DNA of 64,000 bases from Lentzea guizhouensis (GTDB taxonomy: Bacteria > Actinomycetota > Actinomycetes > Mycobacteriales > Pseudonocardiaceae): contig NZ_CP016793.1 of the NCBI RefSeq assembly GCF_001701025.1, positions 2,728,001-2,792,000 of the forward strand, given 5' to 3'. This document shows positions 47,069 to 54,418 of the stretch, piece after piece. A program made the translations under genes and the position numbers. Numbering within the stretch: position 1 is the stretch's first letter; each line of letters begins with the position of its first letter. The notes beneath the pieces were generated by a model. That model was not told where the DNA came from, did no database searches, and worked only from the letters and a program-made list of their open reading frames with translations.

Positions 47069-48154
47069 ATGGATGAGATGTCTCCGAGCGCCGGTTGGTT
47101 GAGTCGATCAGGTCACATCCGCGACACGCGGCTGGTGATGGTGGGCGCCTTCGTGGGCGCGTTCAGCCTCCTGATGGTCTCCGCCTTCACGTCTGTGCTG
47201 GCAGGAGGCCCGCTGGCCACCAAGCGGGAGCTGGTGAACGCGGCGTACCAGGCCGTGGCCGGCGACTGCCTGACCTGGACGACCGACCTGTCCGACGCGC
47301 AGAAGGTGGATTGTTCGGCCGCGCACAAGTTCGAGGTGACCGGCACGGCGGACATCGCGGCCGGCTACCCGAAGGAAGCGCCGTTCCCGAACGCCGAGGC
47401 CTGGGAGAAGATCTCGCAGGAGAACTGCGCGCAGACGGCGACGACCTACATGGCCGGCAAGCTCGACCCCAAGGGCAAGTACGGCGTGAGCTCGCTGAAC
47501 CCGGACGAGCGCCGCTGGCAGGACGGCGACCGGCAGCTGCGGTGCGGCCTGCAGGTCACCGCGCCCTCGGGTGCGCCGCTTCCCTCGTTCGGCAGCGCGA
47601 AGACCCAGGACCAGTCGAACGTGTACGACCCCGGCGTCTGCGTCGCGCTCGGCGAGAAGAACACGGTGGGTGACCCGATCGAGTGCGCCAAGCCGCACGC
47701 GTTCGAGATCATCGGCGTCGTCCAGCACCCGGAGGGTGAGTACCTGGCCCCCGAGAAGCAGGACGCCGTGATGTCCGAGCAGTGCGCCGCGATCGCCGTC
47801 GAGTACACCGGCGGCGCCGACCTCAAGGGCAAGGGCCTGCTCGTCACCTGGGACGTCCGCGCGCAGGAGAGCTGGGCCGTCGGCTCGCGCAAGGCCAACT
47901 GCAAGATCGGCGCCGTCCCCCAGGGCGAGAACCTCGTCGCCTGGCAGGGCAGCGTCCGCAACCCCAACGGCGCCCCGCTGACCACCTCGAACCCGCCGCA
48001 GACCACCTCGGTCAGGCCGCAGGACGAACCCACCGGCGCCCCGCTGCACTCCGAGTCCGGCCAGCCCTCCGGCAGCAACCAGCCGTCGGACTCCGGCAAG
48101 CCCGACAAGCCGTCGAGCTCGGCCCCCACCACCACGACGTCTGAGAACCGATGA
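47069..48154 (+). CDS. Septum-formation family membrane protein (Rv3835-like)
   Basis: A 361-residue protein with one N-terminal membrane helix (LVMVGAFVGAFSLLMVSAF, about 22-40). Two extracytoplasmic repeats of the Septum_form domain follow: AVAGDCLTWTTD...CSAAHKFEVTGTADI and PGVCVALGEKNTVGDPIECAKPHAFEIIGVV, each with the paired Cys and HxFE motif. The last 75 residues are a Ser/Pro/Thr-rich tail, probably wall-spanning. The role in division is only inferred from the family name. ATG overlaps nothing upstream; its stop overlaps the peptidase start (ATGA), as in mycobacteria. Confidence 0.85.
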   Translation: MDEMSPSAGWLSRSGHIRDTRLVMVGAFVGAFSLLMVSAFTSVLAGGPLATKRELVNAAYQAVAGDCLTWTTDLSDAQKVDCSAAHKFEVTGTADIAAGYPKEAPFPNAEAWEKISQENCAQTATTYMAGKLDPKGKYGVSSLNPDERRWQDGDRQLRCGLQVTAPSGAPLPSFGSAKTQDQSNVYDPGVCVALGEKNTVGDPIECAKPHAFEIIGVVQHPEGEYLAPEKQDAVMSEQCAAIAVEYTGGADLKGKGLLVTWDVRAQESWAVGSRKANCKIGAVPQGENLVAWQGSVRNPNGAPLTTSNPPQTTSVRPQDEPTGAPLHSESGQPSGSNQPSDSGKPDKPSSSAPTTTTSENR

Positions 48155-48501
48155 CCGTAGAGATGACGCGCGCCCGGTTCGACGAGCTCGTCGAGGAGGC
48201 GCTGGACCTCGTCCCGCCCGACTTCCTGCACGCCATGAACAACGTGGTGGTGCTGGTCGAGGACCGCAACCCGGACGAGCCGTCCCTGCTCGGGCTGTAC
48301 CAGGGCATCGCGCTGACCGAGCGGAACACCGACTACGGCGGCACCCTGCCGGACCACATCTTCATCTACCGCGAGGCGATCCTCGACATCTGCAACACCG
48401 AGGACGACGTGGTCGAGGAAGTGATCGTGACCGTGGTGCACGAGATCGCGCACCACTTCGGGGTGGACGACGCGAAGCTGCACGAGCTGGGCTGGGGTTA
48501 G
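48151..48501 (+). CDS. Minimal zincin-type metallopeptidase family protein (Rv3836-like)
   Basis: A 116-residue single-domain protein with HEIAH at residues 97-101 followed by HFGVDD, the active-site pattern of the DUF1025/PF06262 minimal zincins. The preceding VEDRNPDEPSLLGLYQGI and PDHIFIYREAI blocks are family-specific. Cytoplasmic, no signal peptide. The substrate is unknown. Translationally coupled to the septum-formation gene. It overlaps the convergent TetR gene end by 4 bp. Confidence 0.88.
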   Translation: MTVEMTRARFDELVEEALDLVPPDFLHAMNNVVVLVEDRNPDEPSLLGLYQGIALTERNTDYGGTLPDHIFIYREAILDICNTEDDVVEEVIVTVVHEIAHHFGVDDAKLHELGWG

Positions 48502-49094
48502 CCCAGCGCTTTCTCGATCGCCCGGCGGGCCCTCGCGACCGCACTCTGGTCGTGCTGCAGCTGCATGGCCGCGTTCAGCGCCAGCCCCGCCGCGATGATC
48601 TCGAACAGCGCCTGGTCCACGTCGAACGGCTCCGGCAGCTCGCCGCCTTCCACCGCCACCGCCAGGTCCGCCCTCAGCTGCCCCTGCCAGCGCGACCACA
48701 CCTCGGCCACCGCGTCGCGCACCGCGCCTGGCCGGCCGTCGTACTCGCTGAGCGCCGCCGTCATCAGGCAGCCGCCCGGCAGCAGCGGCGAGGCCAGGTA
48801 GTCCACGGAGTTGGCGCAGACCATGCGCAGGCGCCGCAGACCAGGCGGTTCGGCCAGAGCAGGCTCGACCACGCGGTGCCAGAAGTCGACGAACGCCTTG
48901 TCCAGCGTGGAGATCTGCAGGGACTCCTTGGTGCCGAAGTGCTTGTGCACGCCAGATTTGCTCATCTCCAGCTCCTCGGCGAGCCGGCCGATCGTGATGC
49001 CGTCGAGGCCCTCCTCCGAGGCGATCTCGGCAGCGCGGTCGAGGATCCGTCCCCTCGTGAGGAGGGCCTCGGCTGCCGAGCGTCGCGGTGACAT
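48498..49094 (-). CDS. TetR family transcriptional regulator
   Basis: A 198-residue repressor. The N-terminal helix-turn-helix (ILDRAAEIASEEGLDGITIGRLAEELEM, SKSGVHKHFGTKESL) is a clear TetR_N domain. The C-terminal ligand domain (CLMTAALSEYDG, ALFEIIAAGLALNAAMQ) is like the TetR_C_6/YxaF type. ATG 49094 is preceded at 7 nt by TAAAGT and no Shine-Dalgarno. Two palindromic sites in the divergent region suggest autoregulation and control of the metallo-hydrolase gene. Confidence 0.92.
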   Translation of the reverse strand: MSPRRSAAEALLTRGRILDRAAEIASEEGLDGITIGRLAEELEMSKSGVHKHFGTKESLQISTLDKAFVDFWHRVVEPALAEPPGLRRLRMVCANSVDYLASPLLPGGCLMTAALSEYDGRPGAVRDAVAEVWSRWQGQLRADLAVAVEGGELPEPFDVDQALFEIIAAGLALNAAMQLQHDQSAVARARRAIEKALG

Positions 49095-49101
49095 GCACCG
49101 A

Positions 49102-49107
49102 ACTTTA
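49102..49107 (-). promoter_or_regulatory. -10 element of the TetR gene (leaderless)
   Basis: TAAAGT on the minus strand, 7 nt before ATG 49094. It overlaps the first TetR operator. Confidence 0.5.
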
Positions 49108-49125
49108 GCGTACGAACGTTCGCTA
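49106..49125. promoter_or_regulatory. TetR operator 1
   Basis: TAGCGTACGAACGTTCGCTA, a 20-bp near-perfect palindrome: TAGCG/CGCTA and ACG/CGT arms match, with one mismatched pair. Confidence 0.7.
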
Positions 49126-49132
49126 TTGATTT

Positions 49133-49152
49133 GGAGAACGACCGTACGCTAA
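49133..49152. promoter_or_regulatory. TetR operator 2 (inverted, weaker)
   Basis: On the minus strand TAGCGTACGGTCGTTCTCCA matches operator 1 in its first 9 bases and in CGTTC. The outer CGCTA arm is lost. It lies upstream of the metallo-hydrolase start. Confidence 0.6.
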
Positions 49153-49184
49153 ATTCCGCCGCAACCAACCTGAGGGAGTGCGGG

Positions 49185-49967
49185 ATGCGGGTACGACGAC
49201 TGGGCTGGGCCGGGGTCGAGGTCGAGGCGGCCGGCCAGAGGCTGGTGATCGACTACGTGGCGGACCTGTCGCCGTTGTTCACCGGCTGGCGGGCGGGGGT
49301 AGGGCTCACGGCGCCGAGCGGGACGGCGGCCGGAGCGCTGGTCACGCACCTGCACCGGGACCACACCGATGCCGCGGCGCTCGCGGAGGTGCTCGCGCCG
49401 GGGGCTCCGGTGCTGCGGCCGGCGCGCGGGCACGGGGACGACGTGGACAACGTGACGACGTTGCTGAGCGAGCGCGAGCTGGCCGGGCACCGGTTGGCGG
49501 CCGAGGTGGTGGACACCTGGGCGGAGCGGGAGATCGGGCCGTTCCGCGTCACCGCCGTGCCGTCCCTGGACGGGCTGGGCGACCCTCAGCTGAACTGGGT
49601 GGTGGAGGCGGACGGGCTGCGGCTCTTCCACGGCGGCGACACGATGTTCCACGGCTGGTGGTGGCTGGTCGCGCGCCGGTTCAGGCCGTTCGACGCGGTG
49701 TTCCTGCCCGCCAACGGCGCGGTGGTGGACGCGCCGCACCTGCAGCCGCCGAGTCCGGTGCCCGCGGCGATGGACCCGTTCCAGGCGGCTGCGGCGGCGA
49801 ACATCCTCGACGCCCGACACGCCGTGCCGATGCACTACGAGCCGGAACAGCCCGTGAAGCTGCCCGGCTATGTCGAGGTCGTTGACCCTGAGGGGGAGTT
49901 TCGCGAGCACGCGGGACAACGCGCGCGCGTGCTCGCTGTCGGCGAGTGGCTGGACCTCGCCGCGTGA
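49185..49967 (+). CDS. Metallo-beta-lactamase fold hydrolase
   Basis: A 260-residue MBL-fold protein with the metal motif THLHRDHTD (H55, H57, D59, H60), a GGDTMFHGWWW motif near residue 155 providing the bridging Asp, and HAVPMHYEPE for the last His. It resembles UlaG/YtnP-like Zn-dependent hydrolases. Cytoplasmic; the substrate is unknown. GAGGGAG lies about 7 nt before ATG. The divergent TetR and operators suggest induction by its substrate. Confidence 0.85.
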   Translation: MRVRRLGWAGVEVEAAGQRLVIDYVADLSPLFTGWRAGVGLTAPSGTAAGALVTHLHRDHTDAAALAEVLAPGAPVLRPARGHGDDVDNVTTLLSERELAGHRLAAEVVDTWAEREIGPFRVTAVPSLDGLGDPQLNWVVEADGLRLFHGGDTMFHGWWWLVARRFRPFDAVFLPANGAVVDAPHLQPPSPVPAAMDPFQAAAAANILDARHAVPMHYEPEQPVKLPGYVEVVDPEGEFREHAGQRARVLAVGEWLDLAA

Positions 49968-49971
49968 GCTC

Positions 49972-50571
49972 CTAAGAGACCTCGACGCCCGCCCACGAGC
50001 GGCACACCCAGCCGTCGTCGCCGGACTCCAGGACCACCACGCCGGTGTTCGGCAGCAGGTTCTCCGCGAGCTCGACCGGGACGTTCGAGGCCAGTGCCAG
50101 CGCGCCCATCCGGCCGGCGCCGCCGTGCGTCACGACCATGACGGTGCCGGTCTCCTGGTGGATCGACCCGATCGCGCCGAGGAACCTGTCCAGCACCTGT
50201 TGACCGGTCTCGCCGCCACCGGGGAACGGCACGTCGAGCGCGCCCTCCGCCCACTTGATGACGGTGTCGAGGTAGGTCTTGTAGGCCTCGGTGTCGTTGC
50301 GGCCCTCCAGGGAGCCGACCTGGATCTCCTCGATGCCGTCGAGGACCTGGACGGGCAGGCCGAAGCGTTCGGCGGTGGGGGCCGCGGTCTGCTGGGCGCG
50401 CAGGCCGATGCTCGCGTAGACGGCGGTGATGTCCTCGCCGGCGAGCGTGTCGGCGAGCTCGCGGGCCTGTTTGTGGCCCAGCTCGGTGAGCGGGGGGCCT
50501 GGCATGGCCGTGTCCAGCTTGCGTTCGATGTTCGACGCCGTCTCGCCGTGCCTGACCAGCAGCAACCTCAC
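49972..50571 (-). CDS. Histidine phosphatase (phosphoglycerate mutase family, Rv3837c-like)
   Basis: A 199-residue phosphohistidine phosphatase: LLVRHGETASN (catalytic His8), ASIGLRAQQTAAP for the second Arg, EIQVGSLEGR and VVTHGGAGR for the second His. It is too short and divergent to call a glycolytic mutase; a small-molecule phosphatase is likely. GTG start overlaps the pheA stop (GTGA). The pairing with PheA matches Rv3837c-Rv3838c. Confidence 0.88.
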   Translation of the reverse strand: MRLLLVRHGETASNIERKLDTAMPGPPLTELGHKQARELADTLAGEDITAVYASIGLRAQQTAAPTAERFGLPVQVLDGIEEIQVGSLEGRNDTEAYKTYLDTVIKWAEGALDVPFPGGGETGQQVLDRFLGAIGSIHQETGTVMVVTHGGAGRMGALALASNVPVELAENLLPNTGVVVLESGDDGWVCRSWAGVEVS

Positions 50572-51458
50572 CCGCGCTCGCCCTTTCTGACAGCATCGAC
50601 CCAGGTGGCGGCTGCGGCGAACTCGTCGTTGTGAGCCTCGGCGGGCTCCTGGTCGGCCTTCGGGAAGGACCCGAGGAACCGGATCTCGTGCGAGTGTCGG
50701 TGCAGCGCGGCCAGCGCGTCACCGATCCTCGGTTCTGCGATGTGCCCCTCGACGTCGATGTAGAAGCGGTACGTCCCCAGTTTGCCCTTCGTGGGACGCG
50801 ATTCGAGGCCGGTGAGATTGATGCCACGCAACGCGAGCTCGGTGAGCAGCTCGGACAGCACGCCGACGCGGTTCGGGGTGGTCACGACGACGCTGGTGCG
50901 GTCGGCACCGGTCGGCTGCGGCAGCTCACCCGGTTGGCGCAGCAGCAGGAACCGGGTGCGGGCGTCGGCGACGTCGAGCACGTCCGTGGCGTATTCGTCC
51001 AGCTCGTAGTGGTTGATGGCCACGGGAGCGGTGACGGCGGCGTCGAACTCACCGCGTTCCACGGCGGCAGCGGCGGCCGCGGTCGACGAGGTGGCGATGG
51101 AGGTGGCGCCGGGCAGGTTCGCGGCGACCCACTCACGGGTCTGCGCCAGCGCGTGCGGGTGCGAGGCGACGGTCGAGATCGAAGAAGTACCCGGACGGAC
51201 CAGCACGCTGAACCGGACGTCCAGCACGGTCTCGGCGACGGCGACCACGGGCGTGTCGCGGATCAGCACGTCGAGGGTCGCGGGCACGGCGCCCTCGACC
51301 GAGTTCTCGATGGGTACGCAGGCGAACTCGGTCTCGCCGGACCGCACCGCCGCGACGGCGAGCGGGATCGTCTCCGCCGGGACGAGGTCGGACCCGAACC
51401 GCAGGGCTGCCTGCTCGGTGAAGGTCCCCTGTGGTCCGAAGTACGCAATGCGAGGCAC
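50568..51458 (-). CDS. pheA: Prephenate dehydratase
   Basis: A 296-residue monofunctional prephenate dehydratase of phenylalanine synthesis, turning prephenate into phenylpyruvate. The periplasmic-binding-like catalytic domain has YFGPQGTFTEQAA, CVPIENSVEGAV, ATSSTAAAAAAVERG and TRFLLLRQ. A C-terminal ACT domain (TSVVVTTPNRVGVLSELL, GLESRPTKGKLGTYRFYID) senses phenylalanine. GTG 51458 (MPRIAYFG) is chosen because TACTCT lies exactly 6 nt upstream; TTG 51464 would add two residues and lie upstream of the predicted transcript start. Confidence 0.95.
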   Translation of the reverse strand: MPRIAYFGPQGTFTEQAALRFGSDLVPAETIPLAVAAVRSGETEFACVPIENSVEGAVPATLDVLIRDTPVVAVAETVLDVRFSVLVRPGTSSISTVASHPHALAQTREWVAANLPGATSIATSSTAAAAAAVERGEFDAAVTAPVAINHYELDEYATDVLDVADARTRFLLLRQPGELPQPTGADRTSVVVTTPNRVGVLSELLTELALRGINLTGLESRPTKGKLGTYRFYIDVEGHIAEPRIGDALAALHRHSHEIRFLGSFPKADQEPAEAHNDEFAAAATWVDAVRKGERG

Positions 51459-51464
51459 GCGCAA

Positions 51465-51470
51465 AGAGTA
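51465..51470 (-). promoter_or_regulatory. -10 element of pheA (leaderless)
   Basis: TACTCT on the minus strand, 6 nt before GTG 51458. Confidence 0.6.
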
Positions 51471-51545
51471 GAGGTGAGGATCACGGCTGTGTCAGCGGCC
51501 AAACCTGGGTTCCGCCAGGGCCGTTCGAACTGGAATGCTTGAGGC

Positions 51546-52112
51546 GTGCCCGCTCTAGCGCCAGAACTCGTGTTGTGCGCGGTCGACGAACCGATGGCGA
51601 ACGCCTGGCTCGCCGTGGCTGCCGGGCGAACAGGTGTGCGGGTGCACCGCGGGTCCGTGCTGGACATCCGCGCGCAGGCCGTCGTCAGCCCGGCGAACTC
51701 GCAGGGCTGGATGCGCGGTGGCATCGACGCCGTCTACGCGCAGGCCTTCCCGATGGTCGAGAACAACGTCCGCAGCGCGGTGCTCGCGTTGCACGGCGGC
51801 GAGCTGCCGGTCGGTGACGCGCAGATCGTGGCGACCGGCGAGACCGAGCCGGCGTGGCTCATCAGCGCGCCGACCATGCGGATGCCGGGCGAGCTGCTGC
51901 CCGGCGACACCGTCCACCCGTACCTCGCCGCGCGTGCCGTGCTGCGCCTGTGGCTCGAAGGCAGGCTGGAGGACGGCACGCCGGTGCGCGACGCCGTCCA
52001 CACCATCGCGATGCCGGGTCTGGGCACCGGGGTGGGAGGCGTCGCACCGACCACGTGCGCGCGTCAGGTCGCCGCCGCGTGGGACGAGGCGTTCAACCCG
52101 CTGCGCGTGTAG
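51546..52112 (+). CDS. Macro domain protein (ADP-ribose binding)
   Basis: A 188-residue single macro domain. ADP-ribose-binding elements are seen: VVSPANSQGWMRGGIDAVYA (the Asn and Gly-rich first loop), GDAQIVATGE, and MPGLGTGVGGVAP as the phosphate-binding loop. Such proteins bind or remove ADP-ribose or process related nucleotides. Cytoplasmic, monocistronic. GTG 51546 follows TGAGGC; the promoter is not obvious. A cluster of DnaA-box-like sequences lies directly after its stop. Confidence 0.85.
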   Translation: MPALAPELVLCAVDEPMANAWLAVAAGRTGVRVHRGSVLDIRAQAVVSPANSQGWMRGGIDAVYAQAFPMVENNVRSAVLALHGGELPVGDAQIVATGETEPAWLISAPTMRMPGELLPGDTVHPYLAARAVLRLWLEGRLEDGTPVRDAVHTIAMPGLGTGVGGVAPTTCARQVAAAWDEAFNPLRV

Positions 52113-52117
52113 CCCAC

Positions 52118-52161
52118 TTGTGCACAACCCTGTGGACAGAGCTGTGGACACCTGTGGACTA
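52118..52161. promoter_or_regulatory. Cluster of four DnaA-box-like sequences
   Basis: TTGTGCACA (52118-52126), TGTGGACAG (52131-52139), TGTGGACAC (52143-52151) and TGTGGACTA (52153-52161) match actinobacterial box TTGTCCACA or its complement in 7-8 of 9 bases. Three are tandem in one orientation with 10-12 bp phasing. Confidence 0.45.
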
Positions 52162-52653
52162 CTGGCGAGGCGCGACCCATCGTTCCAGGTCGAGCTCATC
52201 TGTGATGGGGATGCCGAAATCCCCGACGGTGGGGATCTCCGGCTTGAGCTTGCGGGCTTCGCGGACCGCGTCCGGTCTCAACGCCGTCAGCTTGAACCCA
52301 CGGCGCTGGTAGAAGCGCACTGCGTCCAGATTGTCGTTCGTGGTCGTCAGGCGGACGCGGTTGCACCCGAGCGTGCGCGCCTGACGGACCGCGGCGTCGA
52401 CGAGCGCGGTGCCGACGCCACGGCCCCTGCGCAGCGCGTCGATCGTGACGATCTCCAGCTGATGGTTCGCCACCGCATAGGTCAGCAGGCCGAGCACATG
52501 GCCCTGCCTCTCCACGAGGAATCCCGGCAGACTCGCCGGGAAGAACACCTCTCCGTGCGCGACGGCGGTGTGTGCTCCCCATAGCTCTAGTACCAACCGA
52601 GCGACAACTATGCGATCTGCTTCCTCGATCGGTCGTACTGAGCCTTCTGCCAT
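52159..52653 (-). CDS. GNAT family N-acetyltransferase
   Basis: A 164-residue acetyltransferase with the acetyl-CoA pyrophosphate loop RRGRGVGTALV (about residues 84-94), followed by RVRLTTTNDNLDAVRFYQRRGF. A DAVREARKLKPEIP block near the C-terminus occurs in small GNATs of actinomycetes. ATG 52653 gives the usual start before SVRPIEEAD; GTG 52680 is possible. The stop codon lies inside the last DnaA-box-like sequence. The substrate is unknown. Confidence 0.85.
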   Translation of the reverse strand: MAEGSVRPIEEADRIVVARLVLELWGAHTAVAHGEVFFPASLPGFLVERQGHVLGLLTYAVANHQLEIVTIDALRRGRGVGTALVDAAVRQARTLGCNRVRLTTTNDNLDAVRFYQRRGFKLTALRPDAVREARKLKPEIPTVGDFGIPITDELDLERWVAPRQ

Positions 52654-52702
52654 GACAAGAACTGTGCCAATCCGAGTCACGCTCAGGAACAGCCATTCGA
52701 CG

Positions 52703-52708
52703 TACGGT
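52703..52708 (+). promoter_or_regulatory. -10 element of the response regulator gene (leaderless)
   Basis: TACGGT, 6 nt before GTG 52715. Confidence 0.6.
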
Positions 52709-52714
52709 GGATTC

Positions 52715-53332
52715 GTGCCAGTGCGCGTTTTGTTGGTTGACGATCACGAAGTAGTGCGCAGAGGTCTGCGCGAGATGCTCGACGACGAGGAGGACATCTC
52801 CGTCATCGCCGAGGCCGGTTCCGTCGACGAGGCGGTGACACGGGCCCAAAAGACTTCACCGGAAGTGGCCGTCGTGGACGTTCAGCTCCCCGACGGCAGT
52901 GGTGTGGACCTGTGCCGGACGCTGCGGGACCTGGGCATCCGTTGTCTCGTGCTGACCGCCTTCGACGACGAGGAGGCGCTCGTCGGCGCGATCATGGCGG
53001 GGGCGTCGGGGTATCTGCTCAAGCAGGTGCGCGGCCAGGACGTCGTCACCGCGGTGCGCGAGGTCGCGGCTGGACGGTCCCTTCTGGACCCGGCGACGAC
53101 GGCGCGCGTCCTCGACCGGATGCGGAATCCGGCTCCGGTCGGACTCACCGACCAGGAACAGCGGGTGCTGGAGCTGATCGGTGAGGGTCTGACAAACCGC
53201 CAAATCGGTGAACGGCTGTTCCTCGCGGAGAAGACCGTGAAGAACTACGTGACGTCCGTACTCGCCAAACTCGGCATGGAACGGCGTACGCAAGCCGCCG
53301 CATGGGTGGCTAAACGGGGACGGACCAGGTGA
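52715..53332 (+). CDS. devR: NarL/FixJ-type response regulator (DevR/DosR-like)
   Basis: A 205-residue regulator. The receiver domain has acidic D9/D10 (LLVDDHEVVRRGL), phospho-acceptor D55 (VVDVQLPDGSG), Thr in VLTAFDDE and Lys in YLLKQVRG. The C-terminal LuxR helix-turn-helix has LTDQEQRVLELIGEGLTNRQ and AEKTVKNYVTSVLAKLGME. The whole closely resembles mycobacterial DevR (DosR), the dormancy/hypoxia regulator. Tail-to-tail overlap (23 bp) with the sensor kinase gene. A matching binding palindrome lies upstream of cydA. The symbol rests on resemblance, not proof. Confidence 0.85.
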   Translation: MPVRVLLVDDHEVVRRGLREMLDDEEDISVIAEAGSVDEAVTRAQKTSPEVAVVDVQLPDGSGVDLCRTLRDLGIRCLVLTAFDDEEALVGAIMAGASGYLLKQVRGQDVVTAVREVAAGRSLLDPATTARVLDRMRNPAPVGLTDQEQRVLELIGEGLTNRQIGERLFLAEKTVKNYVTSVLAKLGMERRTQAAAWVAKRGRTR

Positions 53333-54413
53333 GCGTCGTCCCGTTCGGTGAACTCACAACGCGGAAATCGCCACTCGCGGACTTGGCCCGTTCCGCGAGA
53401 TGCCGCAATCCGCGCTGAGTGACACCGGACGGGATGCCGCATCCGTTGTCCGCGACTCGCAGCAGCAGATGCTTCTCATCGCGCCGTACGTCGATCTGGA
53501 CGTTCGTGGCGCCTGAGTGCCGCACGACGTTGGACAACGCCTCCCGCAACGCGGCACGGGAGTCGTCAGCGAGCTTGCGCGGCACGTTCGCCAGGTCGCC
53601 GGCCACGTGCAGGCGCGGGGAGAACCCGAGCAGCTCCCCTGCCGTGCGGACCTCGGCGTTGATCGAGTCGAGCAGGTCGGTGGAGTCGGCCGGGTCGGTG
53701 TTGCGCAGCTTGCGCACCGTCGCGCGGACCTCGGCGATCGTCTCGTCGACCAGGTCGACGGCCTCGTTGATCCGGGTGCGGTCGGTGTTGTCGAGCTTCT
53801 TGCCCAGGCGGCGTTCCAGCAGGCTGAGCTGCACGCCGGCGCCGTAGAGGCGTTGGATGATCACGTCGTGCAGGTCGCGGGCGATGCGTTCGCGTTCCTC
53901 GTAGACGGCGACCCGCTGCCGGGCGGTGAAGCCCTCGGCGAGCACGACCGCGAGCCCCGCCTGCGCCGCGAACGCGGTCAGCACGTCCACCGTCTCCTGC
54001 GTGAACGGCGGCTTGTCCCTGCGCCGGTACACGGCCAGCGCGCCGATCTTGCGGTCCTTCGTGCCGAACGGCGCCACCGCGAACGGGCCGTAGCTGCGCA
54101 GCGCGTGTGGCACGTACGGCGCCGTGCGCGGGTCGTTGGTGACGTCGTCGGCCATGATCGGGACGCCGGTGCGGGCGGCCTTCGCGGCGGCGCTGCGGGG
54201 GCTGAGCGTGGCACCGATCGGCTCGCCGCTGGACGCCTCGACGGTGAGCGTGCCGTCGTCGGCCGTGGTGATCATCGCCAGGCCGAGGTCGGCGTCCGCG
54301 AGCTCGGCGGCGGCGTCGACCACGAGCCGCAGCACGTTCTCCGGGTCTTCCAGCGCCGCCGACGTGATCTCGGTGGACGCGACGAGCACGCGCCGCGCCA
54401 GGGAGGGGTCCAT
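53310..54413 (-). CDS. GAF-domain histidine kinase (DevS/DosT-like, single GAF)
   Basis: A 367-residue sensor kinase. One GAF domain spans about residues 20-160 (ENVLRLVVDAAAELADADLGLAMI, APFGTKDRKIGALAVYRR). HisKA_3 dimerisation follows with His182 (ERERIARDLHDVIIQRLYG). The ATPase domain has an N-box with ALREALSNVVRHSGA and the DNGCGIPSG G1 box. It resembles the kinase part of DevS/DosT but has one GAF instead of two, so haem sensing is uncertain. ATG 54413 is close after the CydDC stop. It is the likely partner of the response regulator encoded opposite. Confidence 0.87.
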   Translation of the reverse strand: MDPSLARRVLVASTEITSAALEDPENVLRLVVDAAAELADADLGLAMITTADDGTLTVEASSGEPIGATLSPRSAAAKAARTGVPIMADDVTNDPRTAPYVPHALRSYGPFAVAPFGTKDRKIGALAVYRRRDKPPFTQETVDVLTAFAAQAGLAVVLAEGFTARQRVAVYEERERIARDLHDVIIQRLYGAGVQLSLLERRLGKKLDNTDRTRINEAVDLVDETIAEVRATVRKLRNTDPADSTDLLDSINAEVRTAGELLGFSPRLHVAGDLANVPRKLADDSRAALREALSNVVRHSGATNVQIDVRRDEKHLLLRVADNGCGIPSGVTQRGLRHLAERAKSASGDFRVVSSPNGTTLTWSVPV

Positions 54414-54418
54414 GGTCC

